This document shows, piece by piece, positions 17,839 to 26,247 of a stretch of DNA of 60,078 bases; positions within the stretch are counted from its first letter, which is position 1; each line of letters opens with the position of its first letter. A program made the position numbers and the translations under genes. Origin of the DNA: Ferrovibrio sp. (GTDB taxonomy: Bacteria > Pseudomonadota > Alphaproteobacteria > Ferrovibrionales > Ferrovibrionaceae); NCBI RefSeq assembly GCF_002796975.1, contig NZ_PEKV01000005.1, positions 717,596 through 777,673 on the forward strand. Direction: 5' to 3'. Under the pieces are notes generated by a model that did not search any database, had not been told where the DNA came from, and saw nothing but the letters and a program-made list of their open reading frames with translations.

Positions 17839-18939
17839 TTACTTCACAACGTCGACATTTGGTCCTATCGGTGTTTCCGTCCGGAAACGCGGCAGGGCAT
17901 AGGGGTGTTCACGCTGCAGGAAGTCGATCACCTTTTCGCGGATCTGACAGCGCAGATCGAAGGCCTGCCCGGCAGTGCCGGCGCTGGCCAGGATACGCAC
18001 TTCCATCGTAGTCTGCTTGAAATCCGTCACCTGTACGGCCACCACGCGCTTGTCCCAGACCGGGATGGTGGCGACGATCTCTTCCACCTTGGCGCGGATG
18101 GTGCCCACCGGGGCGCTGTGATCGAGATACATGAAGACGGTGCCGATCAGGTCGGCATTCTCGCGCGTCCAGTTCTGGAACGGCTTCTCGATGAAATAGC
18201 TGAGCGGCAGGATCATGCGGCGCCAGTCCCACAGCCGCACCACCACATAGGTGGAGGTGATCTCCTCGACATTGCCCCATTCGCCTTCCACGATCAGCGC
18301 GTCGTCGATGCGAATCGGCTGGGTCACGGCCAGCTGAATACCGGCAATCAGGTTTTTCAGCACCGGCTGCAGCGCCAGACCGATGATCAGACCGGCCGCA
18401 CCGGCTGAAGCCAGCAGCGACACACCATATTGCCGGACGCTGTCGAAGGTCATCAGCGCAATCGAGGCGGTCACCACCACGATCAGCACGTTGGCCACGC
18501 GCTGCAGCATTTTTGTCTGCGTCACATGCTTGCGCGCCAGCAGGTTGTCGGCGGCATCCAGCTTGAAGCGGCGCAGATGCACCACCATCCAGACATGGAA
18601 GGCGGTCAGCGCCATCCACCCCATCAGCGCGATGAAGCCGACCGAGAGGATGTTGCGGATGATCGGCGCCCAGCCGGGCGGCAGCGGTGCGATGCTGGCG
18701 CCAAAGCCAATCGCGGCGATCAGGAAGGCGAGCCGCGTCGGACCTTCGGTGCGGGCCACCAATGCGCGCCATAGCAGGTCCATTCCACTGACCCAGCGCG
18801 TCACATGCCGGAACAGGAAGCGATGCAGGATATGCGCCAGAAACGGCGCCGGCAGCAGGATCAGCAGACTGGCGGCCCAGTTGGGCATCCATTCAAGCTG
18901 CAGCAGAAAACGGTCGAACAGGATGTTGAAATCACTCAT
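17839..18939 (-). CDS. MscS-family mechanosensitive ion channel
   Basis: A 366-residue inner-membrane channel. After several N-terminal helices comes the pore-lining TM3 region, rich in Ala and Gly: YGVSLLASAGAAGLIIGLAL. This is followed by QPVLKNLIAGIQLAVTQPIRIDD and the beta domain opening VEGEWGNVEEITSTYVVVRLWD, all hallmarks of MscS. It releases solutes on osmotic downshock by family knowledge. It stands alone on its strand. Confidence 0.93.
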   Translation of the reverse strand: MSDFNILFDRFLLQLEWMPNWAASLLILLPAPFLAHILHRFLFRHVTRWVSGMDLLWRALVARTEGPTRLAFLIAAIGFGASIAPLPPGWAPIIRNILSVGFIALMGWMALTAFHVWMVVHLRRFKLDAADNLLARKHVTQTKMLQRVANVLIVVVTASIALMTFDSVRQYGVSLLASAGAAGLIIGLALQPVLKNLIAGIQLAVTQPIRIDDALIVEGEWGNVEEITSTYVVVRLWDWRRMILPLSYFIEKPFQNWTRENADLIGTVFMYLDHSAPVGTIRAKVEEIVATIPVWDKRVVAVQVTDFKQTTMEVRILASAGTAGQAFDLRCQIREKVIDFLQREHPYALPRFRTETPIGPNVDVVK

Positions 18940-19056
18940 GCCAGATAAAGGCAGTAAGGCCTGAATAGTTTCCTGCCAAGCCTTGAAAAATCGCCAAGCT
19001 TTACATGTCTGCCGTGAATTGAGACCTTGTGCGACAACAGGCCACAGGAGATTGCC

Positions 19057-19452
19057 ATGACGCGACTGCGCCCGTTTCTGATGTTCCAGAAACAGAATGC
19101 CGAAGAGGCGATGAATTTCTATGTCTCACTCTTCCCTGGCGCGAAGGTGACCGACATCCAGCGCTATGGCGCTGCCGGTCCGGGGCCGGAGGGCACGGTG
19201 ATGCGCGCCGATTTCACGCTGGCTGGCCAGGACGTGATCTGCATCGACAGCCCGGTCAAGCACGCTTTCGAATTCACGCCGTCGTTTTCGTTTTTCATCG
19301 ATTGCGAGAGCGAGGCCGAGCTGCGCCGCCTGCATGCGGCGCTGGCGGCAGGCGGCTCGGAACTGATGCCGGTCAACAACTACGGCTTCAGTCAGCTCTT
19401 CGCCTGGGTGCAGGACAGGTTCGGTGTCAGCTGGCAGATCAATCTGCCGTAA
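19057..19452 (+). CDS. PhnB-like VOC-fold protein
   Basis: A 131-residue protein of the PhnB/3-demethylubiquinone-like branch of the VOC superfamily. It begins RLRPFLMFQKQNAEEAMNFY, followed by SLFPGAKVTDIQRYG, and ends FGVSWQINLP, as that branch does. The usual metal-binding His/Glu set is not obvious, and the function of this subgroup is generally unassigned. The ATG at 19057 follows CAGGAG by six bases. Confidence 0.85.
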   Translation: MTRLRPFLMFQKQNAEEAMNFYVSLFPGAKVTDIQRYGAAGPGPEGTVMRADFTLAGQDVICIDSPVKHAFEFTPSFSFFIDCESEAELRRLHAALAAGGSELMPVNNYGFSQLFAWVQDRFGVSWQINLP

Positions 19453-19476
19453 CAAGGCACCTCATAATCCATCGTT

Positions 19477-19602
19477 GTCATGGCCGGGCTTGTCCCGGCC
19501 ATCCACGCCTTTCTTGCGTCTCCGTATGAGAGGAAAGCTGAGCAGGCCATTTTCGGATTGCCGTTTTTAGTCGTGGATGGCCGGGACAAGCCCGGCCATG
19601 AC
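19477..19602. repeat. Inverted-repeat intergenic element (GGCCGGGACAAGCCCGGCC family)
   Basis: Two 31-base arms (about 19477-19507 and 19572-19602) are inverted copies of each other, GTCATGGCCGGG...CCATCCACG, around a 64-base spacer. Each arm contains a smaller palindrome, CCGGGCTTGTCCCGG. A diverged relative lies at 42859-42948. It is non-coding, palindromic and dispersed, so probably a small MITE/REP-type element. Confidence 0.85.
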
Positions 19603-19611
19603 GCAAGGGGC

Positions 19612-19648
19612 AAAAGAAAACCGCCCGGCCATTGCTGACCGGGCGGTT
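19612..19648 (-). terminator. Intrinsic terminator of the gcv operon
   Basis: On the minus strand the stem ACCGCCCGG / CCGGGCGGT (loop about 10 bases) is followed directly by TTTTCTTTT. It lies about 25 bases past the gcvPB stop, in the right orientation to end the gcvTHPAPB transcript. Confidence 0.9.
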
Positions 19649-19673
19649 CGCATTTCAGGGATGATGGCAGCGT

Positions 19674-21242
19674 TTACTCCGCTGCCGCCTTATCGATCGG
19701 CGCACCGTTGCTGCCGGGTTTCCACCGCAACACAGGAGACCGCGCGGCGCGGGTTTCGTCCAGACGACGGCGCGGCGTGAGCTGCGGCGCGGCCTGGAAC
19801 ATCGCCAGATTCTCACCGCCGGCTTTCGCCTTTTCGGCCAGGCCGCGCAGCGTGTTCACGAAGGTATCGACGCTGTCCTTGCTCTCAGATTCGGTCGGCT
19901 CGATCAGCATGGCGCCATGCACGACGAGCGGGAAATACACCGTCATCGGATGATAGCCCTCGTCGATCATCGCCTTGGCGAAATCCAGGGTGGTGACGCC
20001 GGTATCCTTCAGGAAGCGGTCGTCGAACAGCGCCTCATGCATGCAGGGGCCTTCAAAACTAGGACTCATGATGTCCTTCAGGCTGGCCAGCACGTAGTTG
20101 GCCGATAGCACGCTGTCTTCCGCCACGCGCTTCAGGCCGTCGGCGCCGTGGCTCATCATATAGGCGAGCGCACGGATGAACATGCCCATCTGGCCGTGGA
20201 AGCCCTTCATGCGGCCGAAGCTTTTGGCGTCGCCGCTCTCGATGAGCGTGAAACCATCCTTGCCGTGGACGACATAGGGCACCGGCATGAAGTCTTTCAG
20301 CGAGTCCGACAGCACGACCGGACCGGAACCGGGACCGCCGCCGCCATGCGGCGTCGAAAAGGTCTTGTGCAGGTTGATATGCATGGCGTCGATGCCGAGA
20401 TCGCCCGGCCGCACCTTGCCCACGATGGCATTGAAATTGGCGCCATCGCAGTAGAAGAAGGCGCCAGCCTTGTGGACCATATCGGCGACCTTCCTGATGT
20501 CGCGCTCGAACAGCCCGCAGGTATTCGGATTGGTCAGCATGATCGCCGCCACATCCGGGCCGAGCTTGGCCTGCAGCGCGTCGAGATCGACGCGACCGTC
20601 GGCAGTGGCCGGGATCGGATCGACGGTGTAGCCGCAGAGCGCCGCCGTGGCCGGGTTGGTGCCATGCGCGGATTCAGGCGCCAGGATGCGCTTGCGTACA
20701 TCGCCGCGGGCTTTGAGCGCCGCGCGGATCGCCATCAACCCGCAGAGTTCGCCATGCGCGCCGGCAGCAGGCGACATCGCCACCGCCGGCATGCCGGTCA
20801 GCGTCTTGAGCCAGGTGGCCAGCGTGTCGATGACTTCCAGCGCGCCCTGCACGGTCGAGATGGGCTGCAGCGGATGCACGTCGCCGAGGCCCGGCAGGCG
20901 CGCCATCTTTTCGTTGAGGCGCGGATTGTGCTTCATCGTGCAGGAGCCGAGCGGATACAGGCCGGCATCGATGGAGTAGTTCTTCTGGCTCAGGCGCACG
21001 AAATGGCGGATCACCTGCGGCTCGCTCAGGCCCGGCAGGCCGATCCTGCCGGCGCGACGCAGACCGCCGAGGCGGTCTTTCACATCCGGCGCATCCGGCA
21101 GGTCGACGCCGGTGCGGCCGTCTTCGCCCTGCTCGAAGATCAGCGCTTCTTCCTGCAGCAACCCGCGATTGCCGGTGATGGTGCCGGCTGACGCCGCATT
21201 GGCAGCGGCATGCGGCGTGGTGGGGCGTCCCTGGCGGTTCAT
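19674..21242 (-). CDS. gcvPB: Glycine dehydrogenase (decarboxylating) subunit 2
   Basis: C-terminal half of the P-protein of the glycine cleavage system. With GcvPA it decarboxylates glycine and passes the aminomethyl group to GcvH. The 522-residue protein has the PLP lysine in MHINLHKTFSTPHGGGGPG and the conserved MKHNPRLNEKMARLPG and HPLQPISTVQGAL. The start ATG (21242) overlaps the gcvPA stop as ATGA; a GTG one codon earlier is possible. It is the last gene of the operon. Confidence 0.96.
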   Translation of the reverse strand: MNRQGRPTTPHAAANAASAGTITGNRGLLQEEALIFEQGEDGRTGVDLPDAPDVKDRLGGLRRAGRIGLPGLSEPQVIRHFVRLSQKNYSIDAGLYPLGSCTMKHNPRLNEKMARLPGLGDVHPLQPISTVQGALEVIDTLATWLKTLTGMPAVAMSPAAGAHGELCGLMAIRAALKARGDVRKRILAPESAHGTNPATAALCGYTVDPIPATADGRVDLDALQAKLGPDVAAIMLTNPNTCGLFERDIRKVADMVHKAGAFFYCDGANFNAIVGKVRPGDLGIDAMHINLHKTFSTPHGGGGPGSGPVVLSDSLKDFMPVPYVVHGKDGFTLIESGDAKSFGRMKGFHGQMGMFIRALAYMMSHGADGLKRVAEDSVLSANYVLASLKDIMSPSFEGPCMHEALFDDRFLKDTGVTTLDFAKAMIDEGYHPMTVYFPLVVHGAMLIEPTESESKDSVDTFVNTLRGLAEKAKAGGENLAMFQAAPQLTPRRRLDETRAARSPVLRWKPGSNGAPIDKAAAE

Positions 21243-22582
21243 CACAGCACCTCCTTGAGCGCAGCCACAAGCTTGTCCATGTCGCCTTCGGTATTGGTTT
21301 CGGTCACCGTGACCAGCAGGACGTTCTCCAGCGACTTGTCGCCCGGGAAGAGGCGCGAGCCCGGCACGCCGCCGAGGATTTTCTTCTCGACCAGCTTCTC
21401 AACGATGCCTGCCGCCGGCTTGGGCAGCGTGATGGCGAATTCGTTGTAGAAGGCCTGCGGCACCACGGCGACGCCCTTCATGGCGCTGAGCTTCTCGGCC
21501 AGCTGCACGGCCTTGCCGTGATTGATCTCGGCAAGGCGGGTCAGCCCGGCTTCGCCCAGCAGGCTCATATGGATGGTGAAGGCCAGCGCGCAGAGACCCG
21601 AGTTGGTGCAGATATTCGAGGTCGCCTTTTCGCGGCGGATATGCTGCTCGCGCGCCGACAAGGTCAGCACAAAGCCGCGCCGGCCGTCCTGGTCGACGGT
21701 TTCGCCACAGAGGCGCCCCGGCATCTGGCGCACGAATTTCTCGCGCGTCGCGAACAGGCCCACGTAAGGCCCGCCAAAGCTGAGCGGCACGCCGATGCTC
21801 TGGCCTTCCGCCACCACGATATCGGCGCCCATCGCACCCGGCGGCGTGATCAGGCCCAGCGACGTGATCTCGGTAACGGCAACCACCAGCAGCGCGCCTT
21901 TGGCCTGGCAGGCCTTGGCCAGCGAAGTCAGGTCGCGCAGCTGGCCGAACACGGACGGATTCTGCACGACGACGCAGGCGGTCTGGTCATCGATCAAGGT
22001 GGAGAGGTCTTCGGTGCCGGCGAGATCGACCGGCGCCGCCACATGCGGCTGGTCGGTTTGGTCCATCAACGTGGCGACCGTGTCGCGGTAATGCGGATGC
22101 AGCCCGCCCGACAGCACCGCCTTGCTGCGCTTGGTGATGCGCTGTGCCATCAGCACGGCTTCGGCCGCCGAAGTGGCGCCGTCATACATCGAGGCATTCG
22201 CCACTTCCATGCCGGTGATCATGCTCACCTGGGTCTGGAATTCGAACAGATACTGCAAGGTGCCCTGGCTGATCTCGGGCTGATACGGCGTGTAGGATGT
22301 CAGGAATTCCGAACGCTGGATCAGATGGTCGACGGCAGCCGGGATATGGTGGCGATAAGCGCCTGCGCCCAGGAAAAATGGCACGTCCATCGGCGAGACA
22401 TTCTTCTTCGCCAGAGCTGCGAACGCGCGTTCCACTTCCAGTTCGCCCTGATGCGGCGGCAGGTCCAGCCTGGGATTCAGCGCGCCGGCCGGCACATCCT
22501 TGAACAGCGCGTCGATGCCGGAGACGCCGATGGTCTCCAGCATGTTGCCGCGATCGGCTTCGGTCAGACCGAGATAGCGCAT
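21242..22582 (-). CDS. gcvPA: Glycine dehydrogenase (decarboxylating) subunit 1
   Basis: N-terminal half of the split P-protein, 446 residues. It begins [18 protein letters not shown] and contains [34 protein letters not shown] and [18 protein letters not shown], the signature sequence of this subunit. It works as a heterotetramer with GcvPB, whose start codon overlaps its stop. gcvH lies 15 bases upstream. Confidence 0.96.
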   Translation of the reverse strand: MRYLGLTEADRGNMLETIGVSGIDALFKDVPAGALNPRLDLPPHQGELEVERAFAALAKKNVSPMDVPFFLGAGAYRHHIPAAVDHLIQRSEFLTSYTPYQPEISQGTLQYLFEFQTQVSMITGMEVANASMYDGATSAAEAVLMAQRITKRSKAVLSGGLHPHYRDTVATLMDQTDQPHVAAPVDLAGTEDLSTLIDDQTACVVVQNPSVFGQLRDLTSLAKACQAKGALLVVAVTEITSLGLITPPGAMGADIVVAEGQSIGVPLSFGGPYVGLFATREKFVRQMPGRLCGETVDQDGRRGFVLTLSAREQHIRREKATSNICTNSGLCALAFTIHMSLLGEAGLTRLAEINHGKAVQLAEKLSAMKGVAVVPQAFYNEFAITLPKPAAGIVEKLVEKKILGGVPGSRLFPGDKSLENVLLVTVTETNTEGDMDKLVAALKEVL

Positions 22583-22597
22583 GTGCGCTCCTTAAAG

Positions 22598-22969
22598 TTA
22601 GAGAGTCTTCAGGTAAGCGTCGTAGGCGGCCTGATCCATCAGGGCGTCCAGGTCGGCCTTGTTGCCCAGCTTGAGCTTGACGAACCAGCCGTCGGTCTGG
22701 GCGGCGCGATTGACCAGCGCCGGATCGTCGACGATGGCCTGGTTGGTCTCGACCACTTCGCCGCCGGCTGGCGCGTAGACCTCAGAGGCAGCCTTGACCG
22801 ATTCAACGACAGCCACTTCGGCGCCGGCTGCGACCGTCTTGCCCTTGGCCGGCAGGTCGACGAAGACCACGTCGCCGAGCTGGCTCTGGGCGTAGTCGGA
22901 AATCCCCACGGTGGCGACATCGCCATCGAGACGGATCCATTCATGGTCCTTGCTGTAGCGGGTAGTCAT
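22598..22969 (-). CDS. gcvH: Glycine cleavage system H protein
   Basis: Lipoyl carrier shuttling the aminomethyl group among P, T and L proteins. It is 123 residues long; the lipoylated lysine is Lys59 in AVVESVKAASEVYAP. The N-terminal YSKDHEWIRLDGDVATVGI and YDAYLKTL end are typical. It lies 15 bases downstream of gcvT in the same operon. Confidence 0.97.
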   Translation of the reverse strand: MTTRYSKDHEWIRLDGDVATVGISDYAQSQLGDVVFVDLPAKGKTVAAGAEVAVVESVKAASEVYAPAGGEVVETNQAIVDDPALVNRAAQTDGWFVKLKLGNKADLDALMDQAAYDAYLKTL

Positions 22970-22984
22970 GGATCGTCTCTCCTG

Positions 22985-24094
22985 TTATTTCGCGTAGCGT
23001 TTGGCGATGAAGGGAAGTTTGCAGGTTCTGGCGGGCAGCGCCTTGCCGCGCACCATCAGGCTGAGCGGTGTATCCGGCGCAGCGTATTGCGTGGCGACAT
23101 AGCCGATGGCTATCGGCGCATCGACGCTGGGGCCGAAACCGCCCGAGGTCACCACGCCGATCCTCTCGCCGGTTTCGCTGTTGAGGATTTCCGTGCCTTC
23201 GCGGGCCGGCGCGCGGCCTTCGGGCTGGATGCCGGTCAGCTTGCGGGCGGGGCCGTCTTTCAATTGCTGCTGCACGATGGCCGCGCCCGGGAAGCCGCCT
23301 TCCTCGCGGCGACGTTTCGAGATCGTCCAGTTCAGGCCGGCCTCAATGGGCGTCGTGGTCGGGTCGAGTTCATGGCCATACAGCGCGAGCCCGGCTTCGA
23401 GGCGCAAGCTGTCGCGCGCGCCGAGACCGATGGGTTTGACCTCGGGCTGGCTCAGCAGCCAGCGCGCAAACTCCTCGGCCTGATCGTTTGCGACCGAAAT
23501 CTCGAAGCCGTCCTCGCCGGTGTAACCTGACCGCGTGACGAAAGCCTCGTATTTGCCGAGCGCCAGCGTGGCGCCCATGCCGAAGCTCATCGCCTGCACC
23601 ACGCTGTTGAGCCGCGCCAGCACCGCGACGGCGGCCGGGCCCTGCAGCGCCAGCAGCGCATGGCTTTCGAGATAGTCGATCTCGACGCCCTTCAGGTTGG
23701 CGCGGGCATGGGCAAGGTCGTTATCCTTGCAGCCGGCATTGAAGACGACGAACAGGTCGCGGTCGCGCTTGTTGACCATGAAGTCGTCGAGAATGCCGGC
23801 CTGATCATTGGTGAAGACCGTGTAGCGCATCTTGCCGACATCCAGCGCCTGGATATCGCCGGGCACCAGCGTCTCCAGCGCCTTGGCCGGATCGGCGCCG
23901 GTCAGCTTCACCTGGCCCATGTGTGATACGTCAAAGAGACCTGCAGAAGCTCGCGTATGCTTATGCTCGGTCAGGATGCCGGTCGGATACTGCACCGGCA
24001 TGTCATAGCCGGCGAAGGGCACCATGCGCGCGCCCAGCTCCTTATGCAGCGCGTGAAGTGGCGTGACTTTGAGAGTTTCGGCTGTGTCGCCCAA
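22985..24094 (-). CDS. gcvT: Aminomethyltransferase (glycine cleavage T protein)
   Basis: Transfers the methylene group from GcvH-bound aminomethyl to tetrahydrofolate, releasing ammonia. The 369-residue protein shows LHALHKELGARMVPFAGYDM, FDVSHMGQVKLTG, SGYTGEDGFEISV and GLGARDSLRLEAGLALYGHE. The start is probably TTG at 24094: GGGAA lies a few bases upstream, and the first downstream ATG falls inside the conserved folate-binding N-terminus. It is first in the operon, directly behind the glycine riboswitch, which supports glycine-inducible expression. Confidence 0.94.
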   Translation of the reverse strand: MGDTAETLKVTPLHALHKELGARMVPFAGYDMPVQYPTGILTEHKHTRASAGLFDVSHMGQVKLTGADPAKALETLVPGDIQALDVGKMRYTVFTNDQAGILDDFMVNKRDRDLFVVFNAGCKDNDLAHARANLKGVEIDYLESHALLALQGPAAVAVLARLNSVVQAMSFGMGATLALGKYEAFVTRSGYTGEDGFEISVANDQAEEFARWLLSQPEVKPIGLGARDSLRLEAGLALYGHELDPTTTPIEAGLNWTISKRRREEGGFPGAAIVQQQLKDGPARKLTGIQPEGRAPAREGTEILNSETGERIGVVTSGGFGPSVDAPIAIGYVATQYAAPDTPLSLMVRGKALPARTCKLPFIAKRYAK

Positions 24095-24149
24095 GCGAGG
24101 TTCCCTTGCAGACAGAATCAGAGTCGAACCGGCGGATGGTTTCGCCGTT

Positions 24150-24352
24150 CGCCCCCTCTGTCCGGGAACCTGAGAGATTCGGAAGAGTGATGCTCTTCCT
24201 TACTCCTTCGGTGGGACCGGGGTTGGACTCCCGATCCGCTTTCCAGAGTGTCGCCAGTCCGGTCGGTCCTTTGGCCTGAGAGTTTCCGGGGCGGTTGCTC
24301 CTTCGGCGCGCGGGCCCCCGAGATAGAATCGGGTTTCGCGTCTCTCCCGCCA
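24150..24352 (-). promoter_or_regulatory. Tandem glycine riboswitch
   Basis: Read on the minus strand, the leader of gcvT contains two glycine aptamers in series. The first starts GGAGAGACGCG and includes GCCGAAGGAGCAACC, AAACTCTCAGGCCAAAGGAC and ACACTCTGGAAAG. The second includes CACCGAAGGAGTAAGG and GAATCTCTCAGGTTCC. GAAGGAG and CTCTCAGG are invariant core elements of this class, and the duplicated layout is the standard cooperative form. The expression platform lies between 24095 and 24150, where GGCGAA/TTCGCC can form a small hairpin near the gcvT ribosome site. Confidence 0.95.
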
Positions 24353-24541
24353 GACTGCTAGCGACGCGGCGAGGATAGACGGCGCCCTATATGAGTCAAC
24401 GAGTTTCCCCGTGACCTTACGGAAGCTGGAAAAGACCACGATTGACAATGCTTTAGAGCGGTTTAGGGTTATCCACAGCAAAGCGGTTTGCCGTTTCGCC
24501 AGCGCGACTCGGCGACTCGATAAATACTGGAGGAAACTGCG

Positions 24542-25084
24542 ATGAACCCGTTCTTCATCGAACAGATGGCGATGTATTCCGCCTATCACCGCGACGCGCG
24601 CAATCGCGCCACGCATTTCATCGGCATTCCGGCCATCGTGTTTGCGCTGTTCATCCCGCTGCACTGGGTCACGCTGTTCACGCTGTGGCAGGGCGAGGCC
24701 GTGGTCACGCTGGCCACCCTGCTGTGGTTCGGCACCGGGATGTTCTACCTCTGGCTCGACCGTCGCATGGGCAGCCTGATGATACTGCTGTCCTTCGTGC
24801 TGATGCAGCTCGCCGCCCAGGTTGCCAATATGGGCAGCATGACCGGCTGGATCGCGTTTGCCGTCTTCTTCGTCGGCGGCTGGGTGTTCCAGCTGGTCGG
24901 CCATGCTTTCGAAGGCCGCCGTCCGGCGCTGGCCGACAACCTGCTGCAGGCCCTGATCGGCCCGATGTTCCTGGTCGCCGAAACCGTGTTTGCGCTGGGC
25001 CAGCAGAAGGATTTGCACGACGCGGTCGAAGCGCGCTGGCGCAATTATTCCGTTGGTGCGATGCGGGAGCGCGCGGCGGCCTGA
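24542..25084 (+). CDS. Mpo1-like (DUF962) membrane protein
   Basis: A 180-residue inner-membrane protein of the YGL010w/Mpo1 family. Yeast Mpo1 is an Fe-dependent dioxygenase for 2-hydroxy fatty acids. The His-rich conserved segments are present: YSAYHRDARNRATHFIGIP near the N-terminus and WVFQLVGHAFEGRRPAL near residue 120. About four hydrophobic helices lie between and after them. GGAGG stands eight bases before the ATG. The bacterial substrate is unknown. The upstream 180 bases hold its promoter and the divergent gcv promoter. Confidence 0.85.
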   Translation: MNPFFIEQMAMYSAYHRDARNRATHFIGIPAIVFALFIPLHWVTLFTLWQGEAVVTLATLLWFGTGMFYLWLDRRMGSLMILLSFVLMQLAAQVANMGSMTGWIAFAVFFVGGWVFQLVGHAFEGRRPALADNLLQALIGPMFLVAETVFALGQQKDLHDAVEARWRNYSVGAMRERAAA

Positions 25085-25181
25085 ACCAAGTCGTACCTTC
25101 TTGAAACATCCGACGTAACTGTGTGTGATGGCCGGGCCCGGGATTTCTCCCGCCGGCCATCATCATTTTCGAGGAAGCGAC

Positions 25182-26225
25182 ATGACGAAGCGCTGGAAGA
25201 ACCGGCCGGAAGGGTCGAACTGGGGTGAGTTCGGTGCCGATGACCGGATCGGCCGCGTCAACTGGATCACGCCGGAGAAGGTGAAGCAGGGCATCGCCGA
25301 AGTGCGCGAGGGCCGCACCTTCTGTCTTTCCCTGCCGCTCGAATATCCCGGCGGCAACCTGCTCAATCCGCGCCGCTTCCCGCCGCAGCTGTTTGCCGTC
25401 GTGCGCGAAGGCCGGCCGAACATGGCGCTGCCGCTGTCGTTGTACGATCCGAAAGTCACCGACGTCTCCAGCGACGACGCGGCTTTGCTCTATCTGCAGT
25501 ATTCCACGCAATGGGACAGCTTCGCCCATATCGGCTCGATGTTCGATGCCGATGGCGACGGCGAGCCCGAGCGCGTCTTCTACAACGGCTGGCGCGGCGG
25601 CAGCGACATTCCCGATGTGGAAGACCGCGGCGTCGGCGAGCCGCGACTGGAACGCTTCCCCTCCAAGGGCACCGAGGCGCTGGGCATCCACAATTTCGCC
25701 CGGCACGGCCTGCAGGGGCGCGGCGTGCTGGTCAATCTGCACGACCATTGCGGCGATACCCGCACCTGGGTCGGCTACGACCTGCTGATGAAGGCGATGG
25801 AGGCGCAGAAGGTGGAAGTCGAGCAGGGCGACATGCTCTGTTTCTATACCGGCTTCGGCGATGTGCTGCTGTCGATGGGCCGCAAGCCCGATCATCACCG
25901 GCTGGAGAATTCCTGTGCCGTGATCGACGGACGCGACAGGAAGCTGCTCAACTGGATCACCGACTCGAAGGTCAGCACGTTGATCGCCGACAATTACGCG
26001 GTCGAAGGCCTGCCGGCCAAGGCGGTGGATGGCAGCCATGCCATGCTGCCGCTGCATGAACACTGCCTGTTCAAGCTCGGCGTGCCGCTCGGCGAACTCT
26101 GGTACCTGTCGGAACTGGCGGCCTATCTGAAGCAGAACAAGCGCAACCGCTTCCTGCTCACCGCGCCGCCGCTGCGTCTCACCGGTGCGGTCGGTTCGCC
26201 GTCGTCGCCCATCGCCACCGTATAA
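25182..26225 (+). CDS. Cyclase-family metal-dependent hydrolase
   Basis: A 347-residue member of the cyclase/kynurenine-formamidase superfamily (PF04199 type). The metal-site segment reads WDSFAHIG at residues 111-118, followed later by GVLVNLHDHCGD and the C-terminal HEHCLFKLGVPLGELWYL. Such enzymes hydrolyse amides or lactones; the substrate here is unknown. The ATG at 25182 is preceded by GAGGAAG; an earlier in-frame ATG lacks support. It lies 22 bases ahead of a TPP enzyme gene, a pairing suggesting a small catabolic operon. Confidence 0.87.
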   Translation: MTKRWKNRPEGSNWGEFGADDRIGRVNWITPEKVKQGIAEVREGRTFCLSLPLEYPGGNLLNPRRFPPQLFAVVREGRPNMALPLSLYDPKVTDVSSDDAALLYLQYSTQWDSFAHIGSMFDADGDGEPERVFYNGWRGGSDIPDVEDRGVGEPRLERFPSKGTEALGIHNFARHGLQGRGVLVNLHDHCGDTRTWVGYDLLMKAMEAQKVEVEQGDMLCFYTGFGDVLLSMGRKPDHHRLENSCAVIDGRDRKLLNWITDSKVSTLIADNYAVEGLPAKAVDGSHAMLPLHEHCLFKLGVPLGELWYLSELAAYLKQNKRNRFLLTAPPLRLTGAVGSPSSPIATV

Positions 26226-26247
26226 ATCAGTCCCTCAGGAGTTCCCG

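Noticed and set aside
21518..23530. Plus-strand open frame of about 670 codons over gcvPA, gcvH and gcvT
   Set aside because: It is a shadow of three unmistakable glycine-cleavage genes; the translation is low-complexity Arg/His/Gln-rich without motifs.
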